Assembly (NCBI RefSeq): GCF_013348785.1
Contig: NZ_CP054691.1
Coordinates: 3,658,001-3,722,000 of the forward strand
Direction of reading: 5' to 3'
Length of the DNA: 64,000 nucleotides
Source: Gordonia sp. X0973
GTDB taxonomy: Bacteria; Actinomycetota; Actinomycetes; Mycobacteriales; Mycobacteriaceae
Part shown: positions 27,306-36,547 of the stretch, piece by piece
Position numbering within the stretch: the stretch's first letter is position 1
How the letters are laid out: every line of letters begins with the position of its first letter
Made by a program: the position numbers and the translations under genes
The notes under the pieces: model-generated
The model's input: the letters and a program-made list of their open reading frames with translations, nothing else
What the model was told of the DNA's origin: nothing
Databases searched by the model: none

Positions 27306-27599
27306 CTAGTGGATGCGGCCCGGCCGCAACGAACTCCACCGCCGCGTCGCCGCGTCGTAAACCGACGACGTCACCGACCCGTCCGCCCCTACCCTGGTGA
27401 TCAGATCGACACATCCGTCGTGGTCGGAATCGGTGAAGACGGTCATACCGTCGGCATCGTTGCGGGAGAGGCTGTCGTACAGCCCGTCCGCATCGGTGTC
27501 GGCGGTGGCCGGCCCCAGATCCCACAGCCGTTCCTCCTCGGCCAGCCACAGGTGGTTGCCGACGTCGCCGGGATCCGCACCGTCGTCGAAGATGTCCAT
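27306..27599 (-). CDS. Small acidic protein with Asp-rich repeats (DUF6802-like)
   Basis: The product has 97 residues, very acidic, with the pattern ADTDADGLYD followed by TDSDHDGCVDLI. These segments look like short calcium-binding D-x-D-x-D-G loops. It has no signal peptide. It resembles the larger gene at 62853-63374, which carries five such loops, and similar proteins in related genomes are labelled DUF6802, as I recall. It sits between pckG and the Rv0209-like gene in the same direction, where mycobacteria have a larger unrelated gene. The function is unknown. Confidence 0.6.
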   Translation of the reverse strand: MDIFDDGADPGDVGNHLWLAEEERLWDLGPATADTDADGLYDSLSRNDADGMTVFTDSDHDGCVDLITRVGADGSVTSSVYDAATRRWSSLRPGRIH

Positions 27600-27636
27600 C
27601 AGTTACTTAGACGCAGCCCGCGGGCAAACGGTTCCA

Positions 27637-28791
27637 TCAATCCGGATCCGGTTGGCGTTTGCGCCGGATACCGGACACAACACCATCCGGATCGGCCGCC
27701 GCGAGGCGACGCACCCGGGCCGCGACCGCAGGCTCGGCACCGTTGACGAGTGCGGCGACGCGCCACTCGGTGCGGGCCCGCGCGTCGGCGACGACCTCGC
27801 CGGCCCACGTCCTCGCCTGGTTGCGCAGCAGGACCCGTCGGCGCAATCCGACCGCACCCGCGGCGACGCCCAGCCCGATCGCCACGGCCAGGGCCAGCGC
27901 GGTCCAGCCGGGAATCCACCCGGCCAGCGACCCGGCGGCGAGCCGTCCGATCCCCAGCCCGGTCGACGCGCCGAGCAGCACGATCACCGCGTCCTCAGCT
28001 CCCCACCCGCGCGGCGACCAGTGCACCGGGCGGGCGGGCGGCGATTCGACGGCCGGGGCGGGCACGGGGACGCGGGGACCCTGACCGGCCGCCGCGACCG
28101 GGCCGCAGCCCACGAGCGCGGTCGCCCACAGGTGGGCCGTCTGTCCGGCCACCGCCCCGACGACCCGCTGCTCGAACGCCGCGGCGCTCTCGGACAGCCA
28201 GCGGGAGAAGACGGCGACGTCGGCGGGTCGCAACGCCGCGGCCTCGGTCGCCCCGGCCGCGGCGAGTTCGCGAAATCCGGAGTGGATGCGCCCGCCCGCC
28301 CAGGCGCGGATGGCGCTGGACCCGACCCGCAGGCCGGCCAGCCGCTCGGCCGCGTCCCCGCGCGAAACCTCGCGCGCCGCCCGCGCCGCCGACTCCTCGT
28401 CGACCCAGTCGACGAGATCGGCCAACCCCGAATCGGCCCCGCTGACTCCCGCGATCCCCAGCGCGACGGCGAACAGCGGCAACCGGGCCGAGGCGGCCGA
28501 TGTCGCGGACCACCGCGTGAGACGCGCGGGCCAGTCGGGGCACTCCTCGATGCCGACCCCGACGAAGGCCACGAGCGCGGACCGGTCGCGACCGCCGAAC
28601 ACGACCTCGGCATCCGGCGGATCGGCTCCGACGTCGAAGAACCACACCACCGTCCCCGGCGCCTGCCGCTCCTGCACGCGCAGCCCGCGCCCGGCGAGCG
28701 CGGCCACCACGACCGCGCGGTCCGGCCCGTCGGGCGCCGCCGGTCCCGCCAGCGCGACCCGGCTCCAGCGCGCACCGCGATGCTCCACCAT
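27637..28791 (-). CDS. Hypothetical protein with C-terminal membrane pair (Rv0209-like position)
   Basis: The product has about 384 residues. An N-terminal alpha/beta domain (GRGLRVQERQAPG, VVWFFDVGAD, ALVAFVGVGIEE) looks like a degenerate P-loop-type core without a Walker A. It is followed by a helical region rich in Ala and Glu, a pair of hydrophobic helices (about residues 285-335, WIPGWTALALAVAIGLGVAAGAV in parts) and a basic tail. It lies head to head with trmB, as Rv0209 does in mycobacteria. The start is uncertain: ATG 28791 has GGGGGG upstream, while ATG 28836 and 28854 are alternatives. The function is unknown. Confidence 0.6.
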   Translation of the reverse strand: MVEHRGARWSRVALAGPAAPDGPDRAVVVAALAGRGLRVQERQAPGTVVWFFDVGADPPDAEVVFGGRDRSALVAFVGVGIEECPDWPARLTRWSATSAASARLPLFAVALGIAGVSGADSGLADLVDWVDEESAARAAREVSRGDAAERLAGLRVGSSAIRAWAGGRIHSGFRELAAAGATEAAALRPADVAVFSRWLSESAAAFEQRVVGAVAGQTAHLWATALVGCGPVAAAGQGPRVPVPAPAVESPPARPVHWSPRGWGAEDAVIVLLGASTGLGIGRLAAGSLAGWIPGWTALALAVAIGLGVAAGAVGLRRRVLLRNQARTWAGEVVADARARTEWRVAALVNGAEPAVAARVRRLAAADPDGVVSGIRRKRQPDPD

Positions 28792-28860
28792 TGACCCCCC
28801 GATCTCGTCGATGACCCCCGTTGTCGACGACCCCATGTAATCAGGTGAGACCATGGTCGG

Positions 28861-29604
28861 GTGAGCGATACCGTCGATCAGTCCCGCCTGTACCCGCGGG
28901 TGACCAGCTTCCGGTTCCGGCGCGGCACCCTGACGCCGGGGCAGCGCCGCAACTGGGAGAACCTGTGGCCGGTGCTGGGCCGTGATCTGCGCACCAGCCC
29001 CGACGCCGACGGGCGCGTCGTCGAGCCGCCGCTGCACGCGCAGGAGTGGTTCGGCCGCAAAGCCCCGCTCATCGTCGAAATCGGTTCCGGCACCGGCATC
29101 TCGACCGCGGCGATGGCCGCCGACGAGCCGGAGTTCGACGTGGTGGCCGTCGAGGTCTACCAACCGGGACTCGCGCAACTCGTCGGCCTCGTCGACCGCG
29201 GCGGCCTGACCAACGTGCGCATGATCCGCGGCGACGCCGTGGTGGTCCTGGACGAACTGATCGAGGACAAGAGCCTGCAGGGCATCCGCGTCTTCTTCCC
29301 CGACCCGTGGCCCAAGGCCCGCCACCACAAGCGACGGCTGGTGCAATCGGGCACGTTGGCGACGATGGCCGAGAAGCTCGTCGACGGCGGCGTGCTGCAC
29401 ATCGCCACCGACCACGCCGATTACACCGAATGGATCCGCGAACTGCTGGACAATCAGGACACCACCGGGACGCACCTGGTCCCCCTGACCGGGGAGAGTC
29501 CGATCTCGCTGGCGCGTCCGACCACGAAGTTCGAGGGCCGTGCCGCCGACGAGGGGCGCGTGGTCACCGAATTCGTCTACACCCGCGCGGAGGGTCGCCC
29601 ATGA
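28861..29604 (+). CDS. trmB: tRNA (guanine-N7-)-methyltransferase
   Basis: The 247-residue SAM-dependent enzyme methylates G46 of tRNA variable loops. The SAM motif is EIGSGTGIST near residues 71-80. The acidic residue of motif II follows in VAVEVY, and the signature FPDPWPKARHHKRR lies near residues 140-153. The C-terminus has THLVPL and the conserved TKFE. The start is GTG at 28861, in a 69-bp divergent spacer. The stop overlaps the next gene as ATGA. Confidence 0.94.
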   Translation: MSDTVDQSRLYPRVTSFRFRRGTLTPGQRRNWENLWPVLGRDLRTSPDADGRVVEPPLHAQEWFGRKAPLIVEIGSGTGISTAAMAADEPEFDVVAVEVYQPGLAQLVGLVDRGGLTNVRMIRGDAVVVLDELIEDKSLQGIRVFFPDPWPKARHHKRRLVQSGTLATMAEKLVDGGVLHIATDHADYTEWIRELLDNQDTTGTHLVPLTGESPISLARPTTKFEGRAADEGRVVTEFVYTRAEGRP

Positions 29605-30284
29605 GCACCGACACGAATAGCTCGACGGGCAGCCCGTCGGTGGGCGACACCATCTCCGGTCAGTCGACGGCCCGCCGGGTGCTGCTCGTGTGGGACGCAC
29701 CCAATATGGATATGGGCCTCGGCGGAATCATCGGCGGCCGCCCGACCGCCGCGCATCGCCCGCGCTTCGACGCCGTCGGCCGCTGGCTGCTGGGCCGCAC
29801 CGACGACATCCGGCGGGAGAGCGGCGGTTCGTCCGTCGAGCCCGAGGCCACCGTCTTCACCAACATCAGCCCGGGCAGCGCCGACGTCGTGCGGCCGTGG
29901 GTCGACGCGCTGCGCAACGTCGGCTACGCGGTATTCGCCAAACCCAAGATCGCCGACGACACCGACGTCGACGAGGACATGCTCAACCACATCGAGCTGC
30001 GCAGGCACACCTGCGGGCTGGCCGGGCTCATCGTCGCCTCCGCCGACGGTCAGGCGTTCCGGGAGCCGCTGCTGGAGGTCGCCGCCGAGGGCGTCCCGGT
30101 CACCGTCATCGGCTTCCGCGAACACGCCAGCTGGGCGCAGGGCGTCGACGAATTCGACTTCCTCGACCTCGAGGACATCCCCAACGTCTTCCGGGAGCCG
30201 CTGCCGCGGATCACCCTCGACGCCCTCCCCGACGACGGTGCCTGGCTGCCGCCGTTCCGCGCGCTGTCCTCGCTTCTGCGCTGA
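29601..30284 (+). CDS. NYN domain-containing protein (Rv0207c-like)
   Basis: The product has 227 residues. The NYN (PIN-like) fold begins with LLVWDAPNMDMGLGGIIGG, in which Asp and Asn are the expected metal ligands, and continues with VDEDMLNHIE and LIVASADGQAF. NYN proteins are predicted RNases. It overlaps trmB by ATGA and precedes mmpL3, the same order as mycobacterial Rv0208c, Rv0207c and mmpL3. RNA processing is plausible, but no substrate is known. Confidence 0.85.
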   Translation: MSTDTNSSTGSPSVGDTISGQSTARRVLLVWDAPNMDMGLGGIIGGRPTAAHRPRFDAVGRWLLGRTDDIRRESGGSSVEPEATVFTNISPGSADVVRPWVDALRNVGYAVFAKPKIADDTDVDEDMLNHIELRRHTCGLAGLIVASADGQAFREPLLEVAAEGVPVTVIGFREHASWAQGVDEFDFLDLEDIPNVFREPLPRITLDALPDDGAWLPPFRALSSLLR

Positions 30285-30451
30285 CGACGCGGGATCCGCG
30301 CGGCTTGCGCACCCACGACGCGCCGCGGGGAAATCCGCCCTGCTCAGTTTGCATTCAGGCGATACCTGGAAGAATGGCCCGACGTGGGTTGTGCCGGCTG
30401 GCGCTCCCGGCGCCGGGCCAGCAGCTCGTCGGGTGACGAAAGGAACCGAAG

Positions 30452-33430
30452 GTGTTCGGATGGATCGGCACGTTCGCATATCGAATGCGATACACCGTCA
30501 TCGCCGTGATGGTCGCTTTGATGGCCGGTCTCGGCCTCTACGGCCTTGACCTCTCGAAGCACCTCTCGCAGAGCGGTTGGTTCGACCCGACGTCGCAATC
30601 GGCGAAGGGATCGGTGCTCGCCGACAACTCCTTCGGCCGCGACCACAAGTCCGACATCGTCCTGCTGATCACCCCGCCCGACGGCACCAAGGTCGACGAC
30701 CCCGCCTTCGGCGCCAAGGTGGAGAAGTTCGTCACCCAGCTGACCACCGACCCGGAGACGAAAGACCTCGTCGGCCGCGACACCAGAGCCGCCAGCGGTG
30801 ACGATCCAGGCAGCCCTGGCATCATCGACCCATTCGTCCAGCTTCCCGAGAACCCCTCCCCGGCCGCGCTGCTCGCTCGGGCCACGGTCCGCGAACACAC
30901 TTTCAACGAGGACAAGACCAAGGCGTTCATCAGCATCGGCGTGCAGGGCAACGACGACACGTCGATCCTCACCAACTACAAGAAGCTGCGGCCGGCATTC
31001 GACAACATCGACACCAAGTTCGGTCTCGAGGGAACCAAGTTCGAGTTGGCGGGTCTGCAGCCGATCGCCAACTCGATGGCCATCGGCATGGAGCACGACA
31101 TCAAACGCGCCGAAGTCATCGCGCTCCCCGTCGTCGCACTCATGCTGTTCTTCGTCTTCGGCGGTGTCGTCGCGGCGGCGCTGCCGGTGTTCATCGGCGG
31201 CCTGACCATCGCGGGCTCGCTGGGAATCATGAAGCTGTTGACCCACGTCACCGAGGTCAACGTGTTCGCGCAATCGGTGGTCACGCTCATCGGTCTCGGC
31301 ATCGCCATCGACTACGGCCTCTTCATCGTCAGTCGATTCCGAGAAGAGTTAGCCGAGGGATATACGACGAAGGCCGCGGTCCGAAGAACCGTGATGACCG
31401 CCGGTCAGACGGTGTGGTTCTCGGCCACGATCATCATCGCGGCCATCGCCTGTCTGCTCATCTTCCCGCAGGCATTCCTCAAGTCGGTGGCCTACGGCGC
31501 CATCGCCTCGGTGGCGCTCGCCGCCTTCCTGTCGATCACCGTCCTGCCGGCCATCCTCGGCATCCTCGGACCGCGGATCGACGCCTTCGGATTCAGCTTC
31601 CTGCGCAAGACGAAGACCAAGCAGGAGGTCGAGGACGGCTTCTGGGGCAAACTTTCCGGCTGGGTGATGAAGCACCCGCTGAAGACTGCCATCCCGACGG
31701 TCCTGCTCCTGCTGGCCCTGATCATCCCCTTCGGCAACATCGAGTTCGGTGGGATCAGCGAGAAGTACCTGCCGCCGGACAATCCGACCCGCCAGTCGCA
31801 GGAAGCCTTCGACCAGGCCTTCCCCAAGGAGCGGACCGAGGCGGTCAAGATCGTCGTCGTCTACCAGGTCGACAGCGACGAGGATCAGAACCGCCTCGTC
31901 GCGCTGCAGCAGGCCGCCAATGCCCACGATGCGGCGGCGGCCCCGGGTAAGCAGTTCTTCTCCAAGCCCTTCTCCTTCGAAGAGACGGACGGTGGCCTGT
32001 CCGGCGAATACCCGGGTCGTTCGGACATCGGTGTCGTCCAGATGTCCGCCGGCTTCTCCGACTGGCTCAAAGACCCGAAGAACAAGGAGGGCCCCCGGCT
32101 GCAGACCGAGGCCATCCGGTACCTGCAGAACCTGGACAAGCAGGGTCTGCGGGTCTACATCGCCGGCACTCCGGCGCTGACCCAGGACTCGATCGACGCG
32201 CTGCTCACCCGACTGCCGTTCATGACCGTCATGCTGGTGCTGATCACCGGGTTGCTGATGTTCCTGGCGTTCGGCTCGGTGATCCTGCCGATCAAGGCGG
32301 CGCTCGTCTCGGCCTTGGGCCTGGGCGCGACGCTGGGCATCCTGACCTGGATTTTCGTCGACGGCAACGGTGCGACGCTGCTCAACTTCACGCCGGGTCC
32401 GCTGTTCGCCGCGGTGCTGGTGCTGATCATCGCGATCGTGTTCGGCCTGTCGACCGACTACGAGATATTCCTGCTCTCACGCATGGTCGAGGCCAGACAG
32501 AAGGGTGCCTCGACCACCGAGGCGATCCGCGTCGGCACGGCGCACACCGGCCGCATCATCACCGCGGCCGCCGCGATCCTGGTCGTCGTCACCGGGGCGT
32601 TCGCGCTGTCGGACATCGTCATGATGAAGTACATCGCCTTCGGCATGATCGCCGCGCTGATCCTCGACGCGACGATCATCCGCATGCTGCTGGTGCCGTC
32701 GACGATGAAACTGCTCGGCGACGACTGCTGGTGGGCGCCGCAGTGGATGAAGACCGTCCAACGCAAGCTGGGCCTCGGCGAGACCATCCTCGAGGTGGAG
32801 CCCGACGAGATGGTCGACGCCGACGTGGCGGCCTCCAAGTCGATGTCGGCCGGCGCGGTGATCGCCACCGCTCCGACCTCGGCTTTCCGCCGTCCCGGGT
32901 CGCGCCGCCGCACCTCGGCGCCGACCGCCGACGAGCAGGAGGCCCCGACGGTGGCCGTGCAGACACCAGCCGCGCCGCTGCCCGAGGCTCCGCTGCCCGA
33001 GGCACCCGCGCCCGCGCCGGCCTCGGTGCCCCAGCGTCCCGCCGGGCCGCAGTATCAGCCGCCGATCCGCCGTACCGCGAGTTCGGTGAACCCCCCGGCT
33101 CCCGCGGCACCCGTCGCGCCCACGGCACCCGTCACGCCCACGAGCCTCGTCGTACCGGCCGCACCCAGGCCGGTGCCGGCCGAGACCGACGACGCGCCGG
33201 ACACCGGGGCGTGGCGACTGGGCAAGGGCGGCATCCGCTTCGAGGCCGGCGGGTCGAGCGCGTCGGGTCCGACGCCCGCGGTGCGCCCCTCCCAGCCGCC
33301 GGTCGCGCCGTCGAGCACCGCCGCGCCGAACTCCGACGACGACGGCAAGCGGGCCGCGGGCAACCGCGACGAGGAGATCAGCGTCCAAGACTTGATGCGC
33401 CGCGCCCGCGGGCAGGACCCGCAGGGCTAG
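30452..33430 (+). CDS. mmpL3: MmpL3-type trehalose monomycolate exporter
   Basis: This 992-residue RND-family protein should flip trehalose monomycolate across the inner membrane for mycolic-acid outer membrane assembly. The proton-relay Asp-Tyr pairs are present: D287-Y288 in IAIDYGLF and D669-Y670 in LSTDYEIF, matching D256/Y257 and D645/Y646 of the tuberculosis protein. Two porter domains lie between helices 1-2 and 7-8. A cytoplasmic tail of about 190 residues after residue 800 is Pro/Ala-rich and poorly conserved. The GTG start has GAAAGGA about eight bases upstream. The order with trmB and the NYN gene is that of mycobacterial mmpL3. Confidence 0.95.
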   Translation: MFGWIGTFAYRMRYTVIAVMVALMAGLGLYGLDLSKHLSQSGWFDPTSQSAKGSVLADNSFGRDHKSDIVLLITPPDGTKVDDPAFGAKVEKFVTQLTTDPETKDLVGRDTRAASGDDPGSPGIIDPFVQLPENPSPAALLARATVREHTFNEDKTKAFISIGVQGNDDTSILTNYKKLRPAFDNIDTKFGLEGTKFELAGLQPIANSMAIGMEHDIKRAEVIALPVVALMLFFVFGGVVAAALPVFIGGLTIAGSLGIMKLLTHVTEVNVFAQSVVTLIGLGIAIDYGLFIVSRFREELAEGYTTKAAVRRTVMTAGQTVWFSATIIIAAIACLLIFPQAFLKSVAYGAIASVALAAFLSITVLPAILGILGPRIDAFGFSFLRKTKTKQEVEDGFWGKLSGWVMKHPLKTAIPTVLLLLALIIPFGNIEFGGISEKYLPPDNPTRQSQEAFDQAFPKERTEAVKIVVVYQVDSDEDQNRLVALQQAANAHDAAAAPGKQFFSKPFSFEETDGGLSGEYPGRSDIGVVQMSAGFSDWLKDPKNKEGPRLQTEAIRYLQNLDKQGLRVYIAGTPALTQDSIDALLTRLPFMTVMLVLITGLLMFLAFGSVILPIKAALVSALGLGATLGILTWIFVDGNGATLLNFTPGPLFAAVLVLIIAIVFGLSTDYEIFLLSRMVEARQKGASTTEAIRVGTAHTGRIITAAAAILVVVTGAFALSDIVMMKYIAFGMIAALILDATIIRMLLVPSTMKLLGDDCWWAPQWMKTVQRKLGLGETILEVEPDEMVDADVAASKSMSAGAVIATAPTSAFRRPGSRRRTSAPTADEQEAPTVAVQTPAAPLPEAPLPEAPAPAPASVPQRPAGPQYQPPIRRTASSVNPPAPAAPVAPTAPVTPTSLVVPAAPRPVPAETDDAPDTGAWRLGKGGIRFEAGGSSASGPTPAVRPSQPPVAPSSTAAPNSDDDGKRAAGNRDEEISVQDLMRRARGQDPQG

Positions 33431-34083
33431 TCCGGCGGCGCCTCGTCGAGCCCGTGCTCGATCGCGTAGCGGGTCAATTCCACCCGGTTGGCCAGCTGCA
33501 GTTTGCGCAGCGCCGATTGGACGTGGTTCTCGACGGTCCGATGGCTCAGGAACAGCTTGGCCGCGATCTGCTTGGCGGTCATCCCCTTCGCCACGTACCG
33601 CAGCACCTCGGTCTCGCGCGGGGAGAGCACCGGCTTCTCGTCGCCGCCCGGACCGTCGGCCGACATCCGGCGGAACTCGCCCAGGACCAGCCCGGCCAAT
33701 CCGGGGGTGAACACGGCCTGACCGTCGGCCGTCGCGCGCACCCCGGCGACCATCTCGTCGCGGGACGCGCTTTTCACCAGGTATCCGCTGGCCCCGGACT
33801 TGACCGCCTCCAGCACGTCGTCGCGCTCATCCGATGCGGAGAGCACCAGGATCCGCGACGACGGCGAGACCGCCAGCACCTGGGCGGTCGCCTCCGCCCC
33901 CGTCCCGTCCGGCAGCTGCATATCCATCAAGACGACATCGGGTCGCACGGCGGCGGCCCGGCGTACCGCGGCGCCCACCCCGTCGGCCGTGGCCACCACC
34001 TCGAAACCCTCGTCGACGAGGTCGCGCTCGATCCCGTCGCGCCACATCGGATGATCGTCGACGACCATCACGCGAATAGTCAT
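33427..34083 (-). CDS. MacR-type LuxR/NarL response regulator
   Basis: The product has 218 residues: a receiver domain with acidic residues Asp9/Asp10 and the phospho-acceptor Asp54 in VVLMDMQLPDG, then a LuxR-type helix-turn-helix (LSPRETEVLRYVAKGMTAKQI). The start overlaps the sensor kinase stop. Its stop overlaps the mmpL3 stop by four bases on the opposite strand. It is the partner of the MacS-like kinase; target genes are unknown. Confidence 0.9.
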   Translation of the reverse strand: MTIRVMVVDDHPMWRDGIERDLVDEGFEVVATADGVGAAVRRAAAVRPDVVLMDMQLPDGTGAEATAQVLAVSPSSRILVLSASDERDDVLEAVKSGASGYLVKSASRDEMVAGVRATADGQAVFTPGLAGLVLGEFRRMSADGPGGDEKPVLSPRETEVLRYVAKGMTAKQIAAKLFLSHRTVENHVQSALRKLQLANRVELTRYAIEHGLDEAPPD

Positions 34084-35345
34084 CTGCCCTCCTCGGCCAT
34101 TGGCTGTTCGGCACCGCCGTCGACGCGGTGAACCGGAATGGTGAACTCCCAGTCCGTCCCCGCGCCGGGCGCGGAGTCGAGTTCCGCGCGCCCGCCGAGC
34201 GCGCCGATCCGACCGACGATCGACTGCGCGATCCCCAGTCGGCCCTCCGCTGCCGCCGACGCGACACGGCCGGGCGCTATCCCAACCCCGTCGTCGCGGA
34301 CGCCGACCACCAGCTCGTCGCCGAGATCCTCGAGCAGGACATAGGCCCGCGCCTGCGGACCGGCGTGCCGCAGAGTGTTGTCCAGCGCGTTGCGCACCGC
34401 GGCATCGACCTCGGTGCCGATCTCGACCGGGACCGGCACGGGTTCTCGCGGGGCGCTGACCGAGACCCGGGCCCCGACATGGGCGCGCAGCAGCGCCGCC
34501 AGGTCGACCCGCCCGGCGGCGCCGTCGGGTGCGGCGTAGTCCGCGTCGGCCCGGTCGGTGAGGAAGCGGCGCAGCGCTCGTTCCTGCTCCCCGGCGAGTT
34601 CGGCGAGGGGCGCGGTGTCCCCGGCGATCTCGCGCCCCCGGCGGGCTATCAGGGCGAGGGCCTGCAACACACCGTCGTGGACGTGGCGGGCCAGCCGGTC
34701 GCGCTCCTCCTCCGCCGCGGCGTAACGCGCCGCCTGGGTGAGCAGTTCGTGGTTGGCGCGGGCGCTCGTCGCGGCCCACCCCACGACGAGGCCCAGGAAG
34801 ACCAGCTGGATGAGTTGGGCGTTCTTGCCGAAGTTGAGGTCGACGTGGCCTTTGACCAGTACCGACGATGCCCACACCAGGAGGCCGACGGCCGCTCCCC
34901 CGGAGGCGCCGCCGAGGATTGCGGCCGAGATCACCGCGTTGCAGGCCCACAGCGTCGTCGGCCATGCCTGGTTGTGCGCGATCCAGTCGGCCGACGCCAC
35001 GTAGGAGGTGGACAACAGCAATCCACAGGTGACGACGATGTCGGCGGAAACCCACATCCAGTTGCGCCCGAAACCGCCGAGGTAGGCGGCGGCACACGCC
35101 ACCGTCCACGCGACGAGTACCGCGCCCAGCACGATCGTGATCCGTGGCCGCTGCAGATCGTGGTTCGCCGCGATCTGGAAGCCCACCGAGTAGATCAGCG
35201 AAAGCGCCCGGAACACCTGGGCCGCGCGCCACAACGGCGCGGCGGCATCCTCGTCGACGCTCTTGAGCGCCTTGGCCAACCAGGCGCGGCGCGCATCCCG
35301 CGACCCGCTTCGCTCGCCGACGGTGCCGCCTCGGGGGACCGTCAT
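34080..35345 (-). CDS. MacS family sensor histidine kinase
   Basis: This 421-residue kinase has about five membrane helices in the N-terminal half (from LSLIYSVGFQIAA to IQLVFLGLVVGWAA). A HisKA_3 dimerisation region with the phospho-acceptor His in RLARHVHDGVLQALA (near residue 218) is followed by a HATPase domain with NALDNTLRHAG (N-box) and DDGVGIAPG. It matches the MacS group described in actinobacteria. It overlaps both the response regulator and the upstream AI-2E gene by ATGA, so the three form a coupled unit. Confidence 0.88.
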   Translation of the reverse strand: MTVPRGGTVGERSGSRDARRAWLAKALKSVDEDAAAPLWRAAQVFRALSLIYSVGFQIAANHDLQRPRITIVLGAVLVAWTVACAAAYLGGFGRNWMWVSADIVVTCGLLLSTSYVASADWIAHNQAWPTTLWACNAVISAAILGGASGGAAVGLLVWASSVLVKGHVDLNFGKNAQLIQLVFLGLVVGWAATSARANHELLTQAARYAAAEEERDRLARHVHDGVLQALALIARRGREIAGDTAPLAELAGEQERALRRFLTDRADADYAAPDGAAGRVDLAALLRAHVGARVSVSAPREPVPVPVEIGTEVDAAVRNALDNTLRHAGPQARAYVLLEDLGDELVVGVRDDGVGIAPGRVASAAAEGRLGIAQSIVGRIGALGGRAELDSAPGAGTDWEFTIPVHRVDGGAEQPMAEEGR

Positions 35346-36493
35346 CGGCTATCCCAGGTCGGCGGGTCGGGATCGGCGTCGAGCACCACGCCCCCGATGA
35401 GGTCACCGGTCCCGGTCGGTTCGGCGACCGCCCCCGGATAGGCGTGGAGTTCGCGGATGGCCGTGTTCAGGAAGGCGATCAGCGGCACCGACAGCAAGCC
35501 GCCCGCGATACCTGCCAGCACGATGCCGCCCGCGATACCGAGCACCACCGCGACCGGATGCAGGCGCACCGAGCGGCCGAGCAGGAACGGTTGCAGCACG
35601 TGGCTCTCCAACTGCATGACCCCGACGACGATGCCCAGCGCGACCAGCGCGGCCACCCAGCCGTTGGTCACCAGCGCGACCACGACCGCGACACCGCCGG
35701 TGACCAGTGCGCCGACGATCGGGATGAACGCGCCGAGGAAGACCAGCGAGGCGAGGGGCAGCGCCAGCGGGACGTTCAGGATCGCCAACCCGATCCCGAT
35801 GCCCACCGCGTCGACGAGGGCGACCGCGACGGTGGCCCGGACGTAACCGACGAGCGTGCCGAAACCGGCGTGGCCTGCGGCGTGGACCCGTTCGCGATGC
35901 GGCGCCGGCACCAGCTTGGTGAGGAAGGTCCAGATCTGACCGCCGCCGTAGAGGAAGAAGATCATCAGGAACAGCGTGAGGAAGGCCCCGGTGATGATCT
36001 CGGTGGCCGTGGTCGCCGTCGCGAGGGCTCCGCTGGTCAGCTTCTCCTGGTTGTGGTTGATGAAGCGGACGATGTCCGCGCCGACGTTCTCCACCTGCTT
36101 GTGGTCGAGGTGGAGCGGGCCGTCGATCAACCACTTCTTGACCGAGTCGATCGTGCCGGTCACCTGCGTGGTCAGCGCGGGAAGTCCGTTGATGAACTCC
36201 CGCACGACGAAGGCGAGGACCAAGCCGAGCACGCCGAGCATGGAGACCATCGACGTGACGACGGCCAACGACCGCGGGAATCCGGCCCGGTCCAGGACGT
36301 CGACGATCGGCACCAATCCCGCCGTCCCGAGGATCGCGATGGCGACCGGCACCAGCACCGTCTTGAAATGCATGAAGGCCAGGAACACGACGACGGCCAG
36401 CGCTCCGATGACCAGGAGGCGCCATGCCCATTCGGCGGCGGCCCGCACCCCTGGCGGGACCGGATGTTGCGCATGCGGATTGTCCTGGTTCAC
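35342..36493 (-). CDS. AI-2E family transporter-like membrane protein
   Basis: The product has 383 residues and about eight membrane helices, in the PF01594-type arrangement: two N-terminal helices, a 60-residue external/helical region, and the C-terminal block with GAFIPIVGALVTGG. That motif is the family hallmark. In mycobacteria the homologue (Rv0205) lies next to mmpL3. The name does not prove autoinducer transport; some members act as Na+/H+ antiporters. It is divergent from the YbhN-like gene. Confidence 0.88.
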   Translation of the reverse strand: MNQDNPHAQHPVPPGVRAAAEWAWRLLVIGALAVVVFLAFMHFKTVLVPVAIAILGTAGLVPIVDVLDRAGFPRSLAVVTSMVSMLGVLGLVLAFVVREFINGLPALTTQVTGTIDSVKKWLIDGPLHLDHKQVENVGADIVRFINHNQEKLTSGALATATTATEIITGAFLTLFLMIFFLYGGGQIWTFLTKLVPAPHRERVHAAGHAGFGTLVGYVRATVAVALVDAVGIGIGLAILNVPLALPLASLVFLGAFIPIVGALVTGGVAVVVALVTNGWVAALVALGIVVGVMQLESHVLQPFLLGRSVRLHPVAVVLGIAGGIVLAGIAGGLLSVPLIAFLNTAIRELHAYPGAVAEPTGTGDLIGGVVLDADPDPPTWDSR

Positions 36494-36547
36494 GAAACCA
36501 AGAGTAGGCAGGCGAAAGCCGTTTTCGCTTTAGGTACCCTGACCGGC

